Below the pieces are notes generated by a model, which saw nothing but the letters and a program-made list of their open reading frames with translations, was not told the DNA's origin and did no database searches. From assembly GCA_014860005.1 (NCBI GenBank), contig JACZKP010000156.1:17880-81879 (forward strand): DNA of 64,000 nucleotides, in the 5' to 3' direction. A program made the position numbers and the translations under genes. How positions within the stretch are numbered: position 1 is the first letter of the stretch; every line of letters starts with the position of its first letter. Shown one piece after another: positions 8,780-16,928 of this stretch. This DNA comes from Verrucomicrobiota bacterium. GTDB lineage: Bacteria; Verrucomicrobiota; Verrucomicrobiae; Limisphaerales; UBA11358.

Positions 8780-9516
8780 TGTGATTCTCTTTCTCGTCGT
8801 TCCATCAGGCGTTTAAGAATTTCGGCTTCGTCGGCGGAGGAAGTTGGGTTTGTGGCGGCCGGTGGGCGGCCGGATTCAGAACCGTCGCTGCGCCGAGAAC
8901 GGGACGCATCACCGCCTCGCTCCGAACGGCCGGAGCGATTGGCTGAATCACTGCTGGCGCTTGCGGCCAGGGCAATTCCACCGCGGGTTTCCGAAACCTG
9001 CCAGGCGCCCTCGTCCTCGCGGCGCATTTGCGAACCCACCGGCAATTCGATTTGCTTGCCATCGGCTTCGAGCTTCACACTGTTTGCCTGGATGTTCAGA
9101 AGCTTGTGGCCCGCAATAATGCCGTCGGCCTTCAAGACTTTGGTGAACTCGGACCGTGAACCTTCAAAAAACGCAAACGTTCCCTTCTCATAAGCCATCG
9201 TGCCGACCAGCGCAAAAGTCTCGACCGTGGTGGGACGACGCGTGGGGGTCGCGGGCCGCACCGTGCCGCCGGAACGGTTCGCGTTGAAAATGTTGCGCTC
9301 GGCGATGAGGCGGAAGGCGGCCTCGTCCAGCCGCGACGGAGCCGCTTCAACGCGCGGGGGCGCGGCGTTCGTGCTGGCCGGTCCATTCGTGGACTGCGCG
9401 GTAACGCTGAAGCCCATCGCCGCCAGCATCAGCGCGACCAAGAGCACCGGCCAAGTCTGACGTGGTGTGTTCACACCAGAACCATCGCACACTCTGCCTT
9501 TCGTGGGAATCTTCAT
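8776..9516 (-). CDS. GspC/PilP-like inner-membrane connector
   Basis: 246 residues from the ATG at 9516, which overlaps the preceding stop as ATGA; a longer frame to 9738 exists but would lie inside the upstream gene. One N-terminal membrane segment (WPVLLVALMLAAMGFSV) is followed by a linker and a small beta domain (about 85-165) that starts with AERNIFN and contains VGTMAYEKGTFAFFEG and IELPVGSQM, resembling the HR/PilP domain that links the inner-membrane platform to secretin N domains. The C-terminal 70 residues are Ser/Arg/Gly-rich and probably disordered. The family call rests on the domain pattern and its position between pilO/gspM and gspD. Confidence 0.68.
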   Translation of the reverse strand: MKIPTKGRVCDGSGVNTPRQTWPVLLVALMLAAMGFSVTAQSTNGPASTNAAPPRVEAAPSRLDEAAFRLIAERNIFNANRSGGTVRPATPTRRPTTVETFALVGTMAYEKGTFAFFEGSRSEFTKVLKADGIIAGHKLLNIQANSVKLEADGKQIELPVGSQMRREDEGAWQVSETRGGIALAASASSDSANRSGRSERGGDASRSRRSDGSESGRPPAATNPTSSADEAEILKRLMERRERESQ

Positions 9517-10055
9517 CTTGTGGTGCTCCGGGGCGGGTTCAGCAGCAAGCCGCTGACCTGAATGACCAGCGCGAGTTGCGAGCCGTCCACGTTGCGGGTC
9601 GTCAACTCCAGCGAATCCACCTTCACTCCCAGCGGATCGCGCTCGATTTGATACAGAAACTTTGCAATGGCCGCGAGGTTGCCGCCAACATCCGCGCGGC
9701 ATTGCAGCGTCTTGTAATCCTCCTGCGCCTCCTTCCACTGAGGCCGGATGGAGCTGACCGACACGCCCCCTTCCTTGGACCAGCGCTCAAAAGCCTTGAG
9801 CATTTGACCTTCGGCCTCGGACTTGGCGTCCGCCAGGGTGTTGGTGCGCATGCGCTCCCATTGCTCGCGCAAGACAGCTTCACGCTTGATCACTTCCGCA
9901 CCCTTGCGCACCTCTTCCTTGAGCTTCGCGATGCGGGCGGCCCGCTCTTTCCAGTTCTTCGTCAGCGGCGTGATCACCAGTTTGTCCGCCACAAGGAGAC
10001 CCACCGCCACGATGGCGAGGATGGCCAGCAATTGTTGTCGTTTGTTCAGGTTCAT
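9513..10055 (-). CDS. GspM/PilO-like platform protein
   Basis: 180 residues from the ATG at 10055 (ATGA overlap with the gene before it). One N-terminal membrane helix (QQLLAILAIVAVGLLVADKLV), a coiled-coil stretch (about 35-75) and a C-terminal ferredoxin-like domain (about 85-175) including LAAIAKFLYQIERDPLGV, which is the PilO/GspM pattern. It would assemble with the PilM/PilN-like and PilP-like proteins encoded on either side to form the inner-membrane platform under the secretin. Confidence 0.72.
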   Translation of the reverse strand: MNLNKRQQLLAILAIVAVGLLVADKLVITPLTKNWKERAARIAKLKEEVRKGAEVIKREAVLREQWERMRTNTLADAKSEAEGQMLKAFERWSKEGGVSVSSIRPQWKEAQEDYKTLQCRADVGGNLAAIAKFLYQIERDPLGVKVDSLELTTRNVDGSQLALVIQVSGLLLNPPRSTTR

Positions 10056-11503
10056 TGTCCGCCGGCTCCCACCCATTGAAAGTTAAAGGTGAACTCCAGC
10101 GGCGTGCTGCCGCGGGTCATCTCGATGTGAACGGCTGAAATCTCCTTCGTCCGGCGCAACTCATCGAGCACCTTGATGAGTGCCTCACGGTTGAGCGCCG
10201 TGCCGGAGCAGGTCACGCGGGCCGGCTCGCGCAGTTCGATGGTCTTGGCCGAAACCGCCCCGGTCTGCGGGAAGGCCTCCGTCATCCGCTTGAGGATGCT
10301 GAGGCTGCGCACCGAATCGTCATACCACGGCCGATATTGGCGGACCTGGTCGCGGATTTTGGTCAACTCGACCACGTTCGTTTCAATCTGCTTCCATTGG
10401 GATTCCCAGCGCCAGAGAATGATTTGCTGGACGAGAAACGCGATGCCGACCACGAGGACCAGCGCGCCCGCGGCGGTGCCGGCATAAACCAGCTTCCCGG
10501 ACGAATAACGATCGGAGAACTGTTTCCACGAGCTGACTTTGGGCGGCAGGAATTCCATCCCCGCCTGACCGGCCAGGCGACGCACCGCCACACTTAACGC
10601 GGGCGAAACCGCCGTGCCGGGCGGAAGTTTGATACCGCACTCACTCGCGGCATGGTCGCGCACGTGTTCGATCTTCAGCCCCAGCGAAGCCGCGCGCGCC
10701 TGAAGTCCCTCGGCCAGTTCCTGCGCCGTGTCGTTGCGGCCAAAAATCCGCAACCGCCGGACCGACTCGCGCAGTTCCGACTGCAACTGGCCCAGCGTAA
10801 TGCGAATTTCGCGGGCGACCAATTCCACTTGCAGTTCCCGCTCCGCGCCCGTCTGTTCAAACGCACCGTCCAGCGTCCGCAACACCGGCACGCCGCCCCC
10901 ATGCGAAATCTGCATGGCCAGCGTGGTTTCCCCCGGCAGCAACGCGATGACTCCATCCGCCGTTTCCTCATGCGCCGGCTGCAACGCCGTCAAACCGAGC
11001 GAGAAGGTCACAGGCCGCAACTGCGCCGCCTTCAGGACCGCTTCAAGCCGTGTGACGTGTTCGCGGGGAATCGCCACCAAGGTGGCCCAGGCCTCTCCCC
11101 CAGCCGTGCGGAAGCGCGAATTGGCGAGCAACAATTCCTCCGGGCCGTACGGAAATCCGCGCTCGGCCTCAAGTTGCAGGAAGTCGGCGATGTCCTCTTC
11201 GGGAATATCCGGCAACTTCAAGGTGAGGGTGAGCGCCCAGTTCAGCGGCAGACAGACGGCACACCAGCGCTCGCGGATGTGTTCGGCATCTAGCTGCTTC
11301 CGGATTTCGCGGCCCGCGAGTTCGATTTCCGCAGTCAAGGGATCCAGCGAGAGCGAAGCGGTGAAGGCATTCTTGACTTCGACCGAACCGTTCGTGCGCC
11401 GCACCTGCACGCCCTCCAACCGGCTGCCGTCAAAGGCCAGACCGAGCAGCGAACCGCCGGGCTGCCGGGAGAACAGTTTGTCCATGTTTTTCAAATCAAT
11501 CAT
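10052..11503 (-). CDS. GspL-like protein (PilM-PilN fusion)
   Basis: 483 residues from the ATG at 11503; a second ATG at 11485 is possible and neither has a good ribosome site. The first 330 residues are an actin-like PilM/GspL cytoplasmic domain (LLGLAFDGSRLEGVQV, CLPLNWALTLTLKLPD). A single membrane helix follows (KLVYAGTAAGALVLVVGIAF) and then a periplasmic PilN-like domain (SLSILKRMTEAFPQ...LIKVLDELRRT). This one-piece layout is GspL-like, whereas type IV pilus systems usually split it into PilM and PilN. It should recruit the GspE ATPase to the platform. A 234-nt gap separates it from gspK, unusually large for this operon. Confidence 0.75.
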   Translation of the reverse strand: MIDLKNMDKLFSRQPGGSLLGLAFDGSRLEGVQVRRTNGSVEVKNAFTASLSLDPLTAEIELAGREIRKQLDAEHIRERWCAVCLPLNWALTLTLKLPDIPEEDIADFLQLEAERGFPYGPEELLLANSRFRTAGGEAWATLVAIPREHVTRLEAVLKAAQLRPVTFSLGLTALQPAHEETADGVIALLPGETTLAMQISHGGGVPVLRTLDGAFEQTGAERELQVELVAREIRITLGQLQSELRESVRRLRIFGRNDTAQELAEGLQARAASLGLKIEHVRDHAASECGIKLPPGTAVSPALSVAVRRLAGQAGMEFLPPKVSSWKQFSDRYSSGKLVYAGTAAGALVLVVGIAFLVQQIILWRWESQWKQIETNVVELTKIRDQVRQYRPWYDDSVRSLSILKRMTEAFPQTGAVSAKTIELREPARVTCSGTALNREALIKVLDELRRTKEISAVHIEMTRGSTPLEFTFNFQWVGAGGQ

Positions 11504-11737
11504 TGGATGATCGTGAAAGGTTCGGCGGCGGGTCCATTCGATCAGAATGGGAGATACGCCCGCCGGCATCATGCATTCCAGGGGCTTGCGCCGTGCTGGG
11601 CCGCAGTTGGCCGCAGATCATTCCGCGAGAAGGATGATGACCGGGGACGATCACCCTATCCCGGCCGACGGGAGCGGAGTCAAAGTTGAGAGCCGGCAGC
11701 GCCTGCCACTGTTTGAATTTTGCTTTGGTGATCATTC

Positions 11738-13141
11738 TCATCGCGCCTCCTTTAGGGCCGCCAGCAGTTCGGTGCGCGTGTCTTGTCCCAGCGCCCATCC
11801 CAAGTGGGTGAGGTCCTGCCGGTGCAGCACAATGGGCGCGTCTTCACTCGTATCGAAGACAAACCGCACGCGCTGATAGCCACGATGGTGGCGGCCCACC
11901 GCCGCGATGTCCGCCGTGAACTGGTAACTGCGCGTCGTGATGAACGGGCCGGCCTGAATCGCAAGACTGTCCTCCCCGATGGCCTCCGCCACCCAGGCGA
12001 CGCTGGTCAGCGCCGAAGGATTGGACTCGCGATAGGCCACCAGTTGCGCTGCGTAGTCCAGCCCGATGCCCGGAACACATTCCAGCACGTACTGGCTCGC
12101 GGTATTCACATTCACCAACCCGTCGGTGAAACTGTTGGTGGCCGTCGTAAGCGTCTCAGCTACTTGAGCAAACTCCTCCTCGGTCATGCCGCTGCGCACG
12201 TAAAATTCCAGCAGGCTTCCCACCGGGGTGTAAGTAGCGCCACCGCCTTGGCCGCCCTGTCCTCCTTGCCCACCTTGCCCACCTTGCCCACCTGTGCCGC
12301 CGGTCACACGCAGTTGCTCCATGATCTCATCCGTGCGCGAAGAACTGAGCACTTCTTCCAAGTAGGCACGTAATTCCTGGGGACTGTTGGCATTTGTACC
12401 AGCAGTGGGTTCGCGACTGTACACCGTGAAATACTCCAGCAAACCGGGATCCAATCGGCCATCCCGATTGTCATAGGGCGGTGACTCGTCCGCGTCATTC
12501 TCGTTGGGATCCAGAATGCCATTGAGATTCGCGTCTTCGCCGTAAAGAATTTCCATGGTCATGCCCGCAACGAGGCGCAGTTCTTCAACGGTCTCGAACG
12601 CCGCGTTCTTAGTTTTGTACGGCCGCGTCATGCGGGCGTAAGTTTCGTCCTCGGCCCCATCCGTGGAGATGTCGCTGTCCTCATCCCGCCAGTCCATGAT
12701 GGCAGCGGCAATTTGCGGCGTCATCCCCGGCAGATACTGAATCAATTCCGCCGTGAGCCACGGCGCGTTCAGATTGAGCTTGGCCGCTTCATCCACAAAG
12801 CCGTACGCCGGGCGCGCGAAATTGATCCCCCAATCATTTGTATCGCGGCCAATCACCCAGAACAGCGCCTCCCCCACGGGGACAGCTTCGCAGGGAAATT
12901 CCACCGGACTGAGCATCTCGCCGGGATACGCCACGGTCGCCAGCAAATTGCTGACGTAACGCGCCGCACCGTCAATGGCTTGACCCGCCTCGATGGCGGC
13001 GACGCGGTTGTCGGCGGCGCGCAATTCGAGCCGCATGGCGTGCGCGAAATACAGCGTGAGCGCCACTAGGCCAAACGCAATCCAGAGGACGATGATCAGC
13101 AGCGAACCGGATTCCCGGGAGTTCTGTGCGCGGAGATTCAT
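11738..13141 (-). CDS. gspK: GspK-like minor pseudopilin
   Basis: 467 residues. The N-terminus has a hydrophobic segment after a short leader (SGSLLIIVLWIAFGLVALTLYF), as in GspK, which caps the pseudopilus tip and lacks the conserved Glu5 of other pseudopilins. The helical SAM-like domains of T2SSK follow, with LNLNAPWLTAELI and a helix-hairpin-helix-like LVNVNTASQYVLECVPGIG. Acidic loops (DANLNGILDPNE and DNRDGRLD, about 190-225) look like Ca2+-binding sites. A Gly-Gly-Gln tandem run (about 280-298) separates the two halves. The start overlaps the gspJ stop as ATGA. Confidence 0.8.
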   Translation of the reverse strand: MNLRAQNSRESGSLLIIVLWIAFGLVALTLYFAHAMRLELRAADNRVAAIEAGQAIDGAARYVSNLLATVAYPGEMLSPVEFPCEAVPVGEALFWVIGRDTNDWGINFARPAYGFVDEAAKLNLNAPWLTAELIQYLPGMTPQIAAAIMDWRDEDSDISTDGAEDETYARMTRPYKTKNAAFETVEELRLVAGMTMEILYGEDANLNGILDPNENDADESPPYDNRDGRLDPGLLEYFTVYSREPTAGTNANSPQELRAYLEEVLSSSRTDEIMEQLRVTGGTGGQGGQGGQGGQGGQGGGATYTPVGSLLEFYVRSGMTEEEFAQVAETLTTATNSFTDGLVNVNTASQYVLECVPGIGLDYAAQLVAYRESNPSALTSVAWVAEAIGEDSLAIQAGPFITTRSYQFTADIAAVGRHHRGYQRVRFVFDTSEDAPIVLHRQDLTHLGWALGQDTRTELLAALKEAR

Positions 13142-13980
13142 TGCTCACCTCCGCTGACTTCGCTGCTTGTATTGGTCCGCGCCAGCACCAGTACCGGCAC
13201 AATCAGTTCCACCGGCGCGGGGATGCCGAGGGATTGGTTCTCGTGGTAAAGCTGCAATTGCAGTTTCAACGCACGCGGCACGTTGTTCGTCAAGCCGGTG
13301 GCTGAATCCGCCTGCGTCGAATCCCAGGTGTCGCGCCAGGCGTTGCCGTCGAAATACTGGAAGGCGATGGTTTCCACACCGCTCATCAAGAACTGGTCTT
13401 CCGTTTCATCCTGCATCACCGGGAGGAGATTCCGCGCCACAGATCGGAAGAGGTCCAGCCCGGGGGTGTCGTTGGTGGGCGTTTCCAGATAATACGATAC
13501 ACGCTGGATTTCGCCCCAGGGTGCGTTGTCATCCACGATGCCCACCGCGGTATAAAACTGCGGCCCACTCTGGCGCGTCATGCTACCCGCCAAGCCGGAG
13601 GCTGTGGTAATGCTGGGCGTGCTCTGCAACGCACCGGAAAGCGGGCCGCCGGGAGGAACGAGATTAGCCAGGTCGCGCTTGATGACGGCAAGTGTTTGTT
13701 GAAGTGGCAGCGACCGTTCGATGGCTTCGGTCGTCCGGGCGTGCAATTTGAACGCGCTGAAGAAAACAACCTGAATGGCACCCAGCACAATGGCGAAGAC
13801 CAGCACCGCCAGGAGCAGTTCCAGCAAAGTGAAACCGGTGCGGGAAGGTCCGAGACGCGAAGGCCGAATTCCGAAATCAACCCGAAGCCGGAGGTACGAA
13901 GTCAAAATCCCTGGGCTGCCGATTCGGTTTTCGACCTTCGGAATTCCATCGGATTTCAGATTTCGCTTTTCGGATTTCAT
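13138..13980 (-). CDS. gspJ: GspJ-like minor pseudopilin
   Basis: 280 residues from the ATG at 13980, joined to the gspI stop as TAATG. The prepilin site is SRTG/FTLLELL, followed by the usual hydrophobic helix with Glu at +5. The leader is unusually long, about 48 residues instead of about 6-20, and its first part is encoded by the GATTTCGGATTTC-type repeat also found in the gspG leader. The globular part (IKRDLANLVPPGG, YYLETP, FQYFDGNAW) fits GspJ. It would be trimmed by the prepilin peptidase, which is not encoded in this window, and join the pseudopilus tip with GspI and GspK. Confidence 0.8.
   Translation of the reverse strand: MKSEKRNLKSDGIPKVENRIGSPGILTSYLRLRVDFGIRPSRLGPSRTGFTLLELLLAVLVFAIVLGAIQVVFFSAFKLHARTTEAIERSLPLQQTLAVIKRDLANLVPPGGPLSGALQSTPSITTASGLAGSMTRQSGPQFYTAVGIVDDNAPWGEIQRVSYYLETPTNDTPGLDLFRSVARNLLPVMQDETEDQFLMSGVETIAFQYFDGNAWRDTWDSTQADSATGLTNNVPRALKLQLQLYHENQSLGIPAPVELIVPVLVLARTNTSSEVSGGEQ
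13941..13978. repeat. GGATTTC-type repeat inside the gspJ leader
   Basis: Imperfect repeats of GGATTTCAGATTTCG and CGGATTTC overlap the first 13 codons of gspJ. The same units occur in the gspG leader (15443-15477). In this orientation they encode Lys/Ser/Glu/Arg/Asn-rich peptide, which a prepilin leader tolerates because it is cut off. Confidence 0.6.
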
Positions 13981-14387
13981 TACTGTGACGCATCCACCAG
14001 CGTGCTGATTTGCAGGTCGTAATCCTGCCCCTGCACCGGCACGCTTACCACCACCGTGACGAGCCGCATGGCGCCGTCCTCGCTCCACGGTTCGGAAAGC
14101 AACCGCCAGTTGTAGGTCTGCCAACCTTCCTCAATTGTGCCCTGCTGCGACGCCGATTGCCACTGGCCCGTTACGATCAGTTCGTTCAACTTGTTTTCCG
14201 CCAGTCGCGCCGCGACCGCTTTGCGTTCACTCACCGAACCGGCGCGGCTGGCGATGCGCAGGCCCTGCACCGCCACCGGAATCACGATGGCCATGAACAC
14301 CAGCGCGGCGAGCACTTCGGCCAGCGTGAAGCCGGCGCAGGCGCGCTTAACGGCGCGCGTTGGTCGGATTGCTGGTTTGAATTTCAT
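13980..14387 (-). CDS. gspI: GspI-like minor pseudopilin
   Basis: 135 residues. The prepilin cleavage motif CAG/FTLAEVLAALVFM has Glu at +5 and a 19-residue basic leader. Length and the C-terminal pattern (NKLNELIV, VVVSVPVQGQDYDLQI) fit GspI. The start lies 41 nt inside the end of gspH. No other Met precedes the cleavage site, so the overlap appears genuine. Confidence 0.8.
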   Translation of the reverse strand: MKFKPAIRPTRAVKRACAGFTLAEVLAALVFMAIVIPVAVQGLRIASRAGSVSERKAVAARLAENKLNELIVTGQWQSASQQGTIEEGWQTYNWRLLSEPWSEDGAMRLVTVVVSVPVQGQDYDLQISTLVDASQ

Positions 14388-14901
14388 AGCTCAAGCGATT
14401 GCGGCGTTGCGTGACCCGAATCTCAGCATCTTTGCCCTGGCGGAACACCACCGTTTCGGGGCTGCTCAGGCTGGCGAAGCCGTCCGGATTGAAGCGCATG
14501 GTGTGCAATCCGTCCGTGGTGAGTTTCTCGTTCCTGTACAAACTTGCCTCGCCCGCCAGCACCGCCTCGGGCGAAAGCAGCACTTCGATCTCCAATCCTT
14601 CGTCCACGGAGAATTCCTCCGCCTGGGTGTCTTCCTCGACGAAGGAGGGATCCGCGTTTAATCCGTAAGTGCGCTGCCCGGTGTCAAACCACAGCACCAT
14701 CGGCACGCCTTCGGACACGGCGCGTTGCTGCGCGTGGCGCGTCAGCGCCAGAAACCGGTGCGCCTCCGAATCGAGGGTGCGACCGCGAAAGAAGCGCGAT
14801 AACGACGGCGCGGAAACTGCCAGCACCGTGGCGAGCAATGCCATGACAAGGATCAACTCGATCAAAGTGAAGGCGCCCCGGCTTGTCCGGCGGGTGGCCA
14901 T
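14347..14901 (-). CDS. gspH: GspH-like minor pseudopilin
   Basis: 184 residues from the ATG at 14901, chosen because it leaves a short basic leader (MATRRTSRGA) before FTLIELILVMALLATVLA. An in-frame GTG at 15021 would close the gap to gspG but give a 50-residue leader. The residue before the cut is Ala in a Gly-Ala pair, a variation prepilin peptidases accept. The body (LDSEAHRFLALTRHAQQRAVSEG, then a beta domain ending in RRNRLSYEIQ) is GspH/FimT-like. Confidence 0.77.
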   Translation of the reverse strand: MATRRTSRGAFTLIELILVMALLATVLAVSAPSLSRFFRGRTLDSEAHRFLALTRHAQQRAVSEGVPMVLWFDTGQRTYGLNADPSFVEEDTQAEEFSVDEGLEIEVLLSPEAVLAGEASLYRNEKLTTDGLHTMRFNPDGFASLSSPETVVFRQGKDAEIRVTQRRNRLSYEIQTSNPTNARR

Positions 14902-15023
14902 CCTGGCCGCAGCGGCTGTGAGCGCGATTAAACCGCGCGGACACCGCACGCTCGCCGGGCAATTGCGGCCGCTGCGGCCAAGATGGCCGCGCGCCACTTG
15001 AGTTGTTGCGCTAATCGTCACAG

Positions 15024-15485
15024 CTATCGGCTTTGCTGCCAGTTGTTGATGTCGTCTTCCGTGCCTTCACGTCCGTCGAAGCCCATGGACGACAGGTCAT
15101 AAGAGTTGGGGTTGTTCCTGCCCGGACATTCGTAAAGGTAGGCCCGGCCCCATGGATCGAGCGGAATGCCGCCTTTCTCTTCAAGATACGGCCCGCGCCA
15201 GTTCTGCGCCTCATTCGGCGGCTGAATCAGCATCAACAAACCGTCCTTGCCCTTCGGGTAATAGCCATTGTCCACCTCGAACGCACTCAACGCCGTGCTG
15301 AACGCCGCAATTTGCGTTTTGGCCGCAGTCTGGCGCGCCTGCTCGCCACGGTTGGCAAACTTGGGCACCACGATAGCCGCGAGGATGCCCAGAATCACCA
15401 GCACCAAAAGCAGTTCAATCAACGTGAAGCCGGCCTGGCGACGATTTCGGATTTCAGATTTCGGATTTCGGATTTGAGTTTTCAT
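15024..15485 (-). CDS. gspG: Major pseudopilin GspG
   Basis: 153 residues from the ATG at 15485, 23 nt after gspF. Cleavage site RQAG/FTLIELLLVLVILGILAAIVVP with Glu at +5, then the T2SSG core: FSTALSAFEVDNGYYP, GPYLEEKGGIPLDPWG and YDLSSMGFDGREGTEDDI, including the acidic loop that binds Ca2+ in GspG. It is the main subunit of the pseudopilus. The 19-residue leader is encoded by a direct repeat (15443-15477) that gives a KSEIRN-type sequence. Confidence 0.92.
   Translation of the reverse strand: MKTQIRNPKSEIRNRRQAGFTLIELLLVLVILGILAAIVVPKFANRGEQARQTAAKTQIAAFSTALSAFEVDNGYYPKGKDGLLMLIQPPNEAQNWRGPYLEEKGGIPLDPWGRAYLYECPGRNNPNSYDLSSMGFDGREGTEDDINNWQQSR
15443..15477. repeat. GATTTCGGATTTC direct repeat encoding the gspG leader
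   Basis: About three tandem units of GGATTTC/AGATTTCGG occupy codons 4-15 of gspG, immediately upstream of the cleavage site. A related array is in the gspJ leader (13941-13978). Confidence 0.7.
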
Positions 15486-15508
15486 GATTTGAAAAGCGGT
15501 TGGACAAA

Positions 15509-16807
15509 TTACTTGATGTGATCCTGCAACGTGAAAATCGGGATGACCATGCCGATGAAAATTGTGCCGATGAATGCCGCGATGAAGAACAACATCAACG
15601 GTTCGGTCATCGCGACGGCGGTCTTGAGTTGCCGGTCCAAGTCGCCTTCCGTCACGTTGGCGATGCGGACGAGTTCGGCATCGAGCTTGCCACTCTCCTC
15701 GGCCACGGAAATCATTTCGAGCACCGACCCGGGAAACAACGCGCGACATTCTCCCAGGCTCGTGCCCAGCGCCTTGCCTTCCTTTACGCGCTCAATCGAG
15801 TTGGCCACCGCGTCCACCAGAATTTGGTTGCCGATGGAGCGCCGCGCGACATTTAACCCATTGATCAACGGCACCCCCGCACCCAACAGCGTGCCGAGCA
15901 TGCGGCAGAAGCGCGACATGGCGAATTGCGCAACGAGGCTGCCGATGACCGGCGTGCGGAGAATCAAACCTTCCCAGGCGCGCCGACCCACCGGTGAAAC
16001 GATCCAGGCGCGAGCCAGTAGAATCGCAATGACGGCCACCACGGCGACGAGCAATCCATACGAGCGCACCACGTCACTCACGCCCACGATGATCTGAGTC
16101 AGGATGGGCAGTTCGGCCCCAAAGCCGCTGAAAAGCGTTTGGAATCTAGGGATAAAGTACACCATCAGAAAAACCACCACGCCCAACGCCAGCACGAGCA
16201 GGATGGCGGGATAAAGCAGTGCCGCCATCACCTTGCCGCGCATTTCCTTTTCGCGCGCTTGAAAGTCCGCGATTTGACTGAGCACCAAGTCCAGGAAACC
16301 GCCCGTTTCACCCGCCTCAACCATCGCGGTATAAACCCGCGGAAAGGTTTCCGGCGATTTGCTCATCGCGTCCGCCAGCGACATGCCGTCCACCACAAGA
16401 TCGTGAACTTCCTTCCATTTGGCTTTGGCGACTGGATTTCCCGCTTCCCGCTGGAGAATCACCAGCGCACGGCTCAAGGGCACACCCGCCGCCAGCAAAC
16501 TGGAAAGCAGACGGGTGAAGTTCTCGAGCAAGCGGGCGGAGATTCGTCCCGAGCCGAAAGAAGGTTTCAGGCCGGGTTCAGCAGCGGCGGTTTCGCCCGC
16601 GGTCGCGCCGTCGCCTGTATTTCCCGTGGAAGTGTTAGCCGTTCCCACGAGTGATTTGCGCTTTCCGTTCAAGCCTTCCCGCAATGTGATGGGGCGCAGA
16701 CTCTGGCTTTCCATGAGGCGAAATGCTTCGCCACGCCCGCCGGCCTCGATCTGCCCTTCGGTGATTCTGCCGTCCGCGGCGACTGCCTTGTAGCGAAAGG
16801 TAGGCAT
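15509..16807 (-). CDS. gspF: GspF inner-membrane platform protein
   Basis: 432 residues from the ATG at 16807 (MPTFRYKAV, the standard GspF/PilC start); the longer frame to 16846 runs into a repeat. Two T2SSF domains carry the conserved LSRALVILQREAGNP and VPLINGLNVARRSIGN. Three membrane segments are visible (ALLYPAILLVLALGVVVFLM, YGLLVAVVAVIAILLA and MLFFIAAFIGTIFIGMVIPI). It is the polytopic platform protein that couples the GspE ATPase to pseudopilus assembly. Confidence 0.92.
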   Translation of the reverse strand: MPTFRYKAVAADGRITEGQIEAGGRGEAFRLMESQSLRPITLREGLNGKRKSLVGTANTSTGNTGDGATAGETAAAEPGLKPSFGSGRISARLLENFTRLLSSLLAAGVPLSRALVILQREAGNPVAKAKWKEVHDLVVDGMSLADAMSKSPETFPRVYTAMVEAGETGGFLDLVLSQIADFQAREKEMRGKVMAALLYPAILLVLALGVVVFLMVYFIPRFQTLFSGFGAELPILTQIIVGVSDVVRSYGLLVAVVAVIAILLARAWIVSPVGRRAWEGLILRTPVIGSLVAQFAMSRFCRMLGTLLGAGVPLINGLNVARRSIGNQILVDAVANSIERVKEGKALGTSLGECRALFPGSVLEMISVAEESGKLDAELVRIANVTEGDLDRQLKTAVAMTEPLMLFFIAAFIGTIFIGMVIPIFTLQDHIK

Positions 16808-16812
16808 GGTTA

Positions 16813-16928
16813 ATGAGGAAAACATCCAACATCCAGCAGCGAACATCGAACATCCAAAGCACCGACCTCGCCGCCATTGGGCGTCGGGCGTTGACTGTTG
16901 GCGGTTGGCTGTTTCATTGCCTTCGATG
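16813..16928. repeat. AACATCCAACATCGAACATCC-type repeat between gspE and gspF
   Basis: The 121-nt gap between gspE and gspF contains direct repeats of an AACATCVA unit (16823-16853) followed by a TTGGCGGTTGGCTGTTT-like stretch. I see no gene in it. It is a simple-repeat spacer within an otherwise tight operon, and may be recent. Confidence 0.55.

Noticed and set aside
11496..11741. An 81-codon frame starting with an ATGA overlap at the gspK stop and filling most of the gspK-gspL gap
   Set aside because: The coupling-like start is attractive, but the encoded sequence has no protein-like pattern and matches no T2SS component. Kept only as a possible decayed gene.
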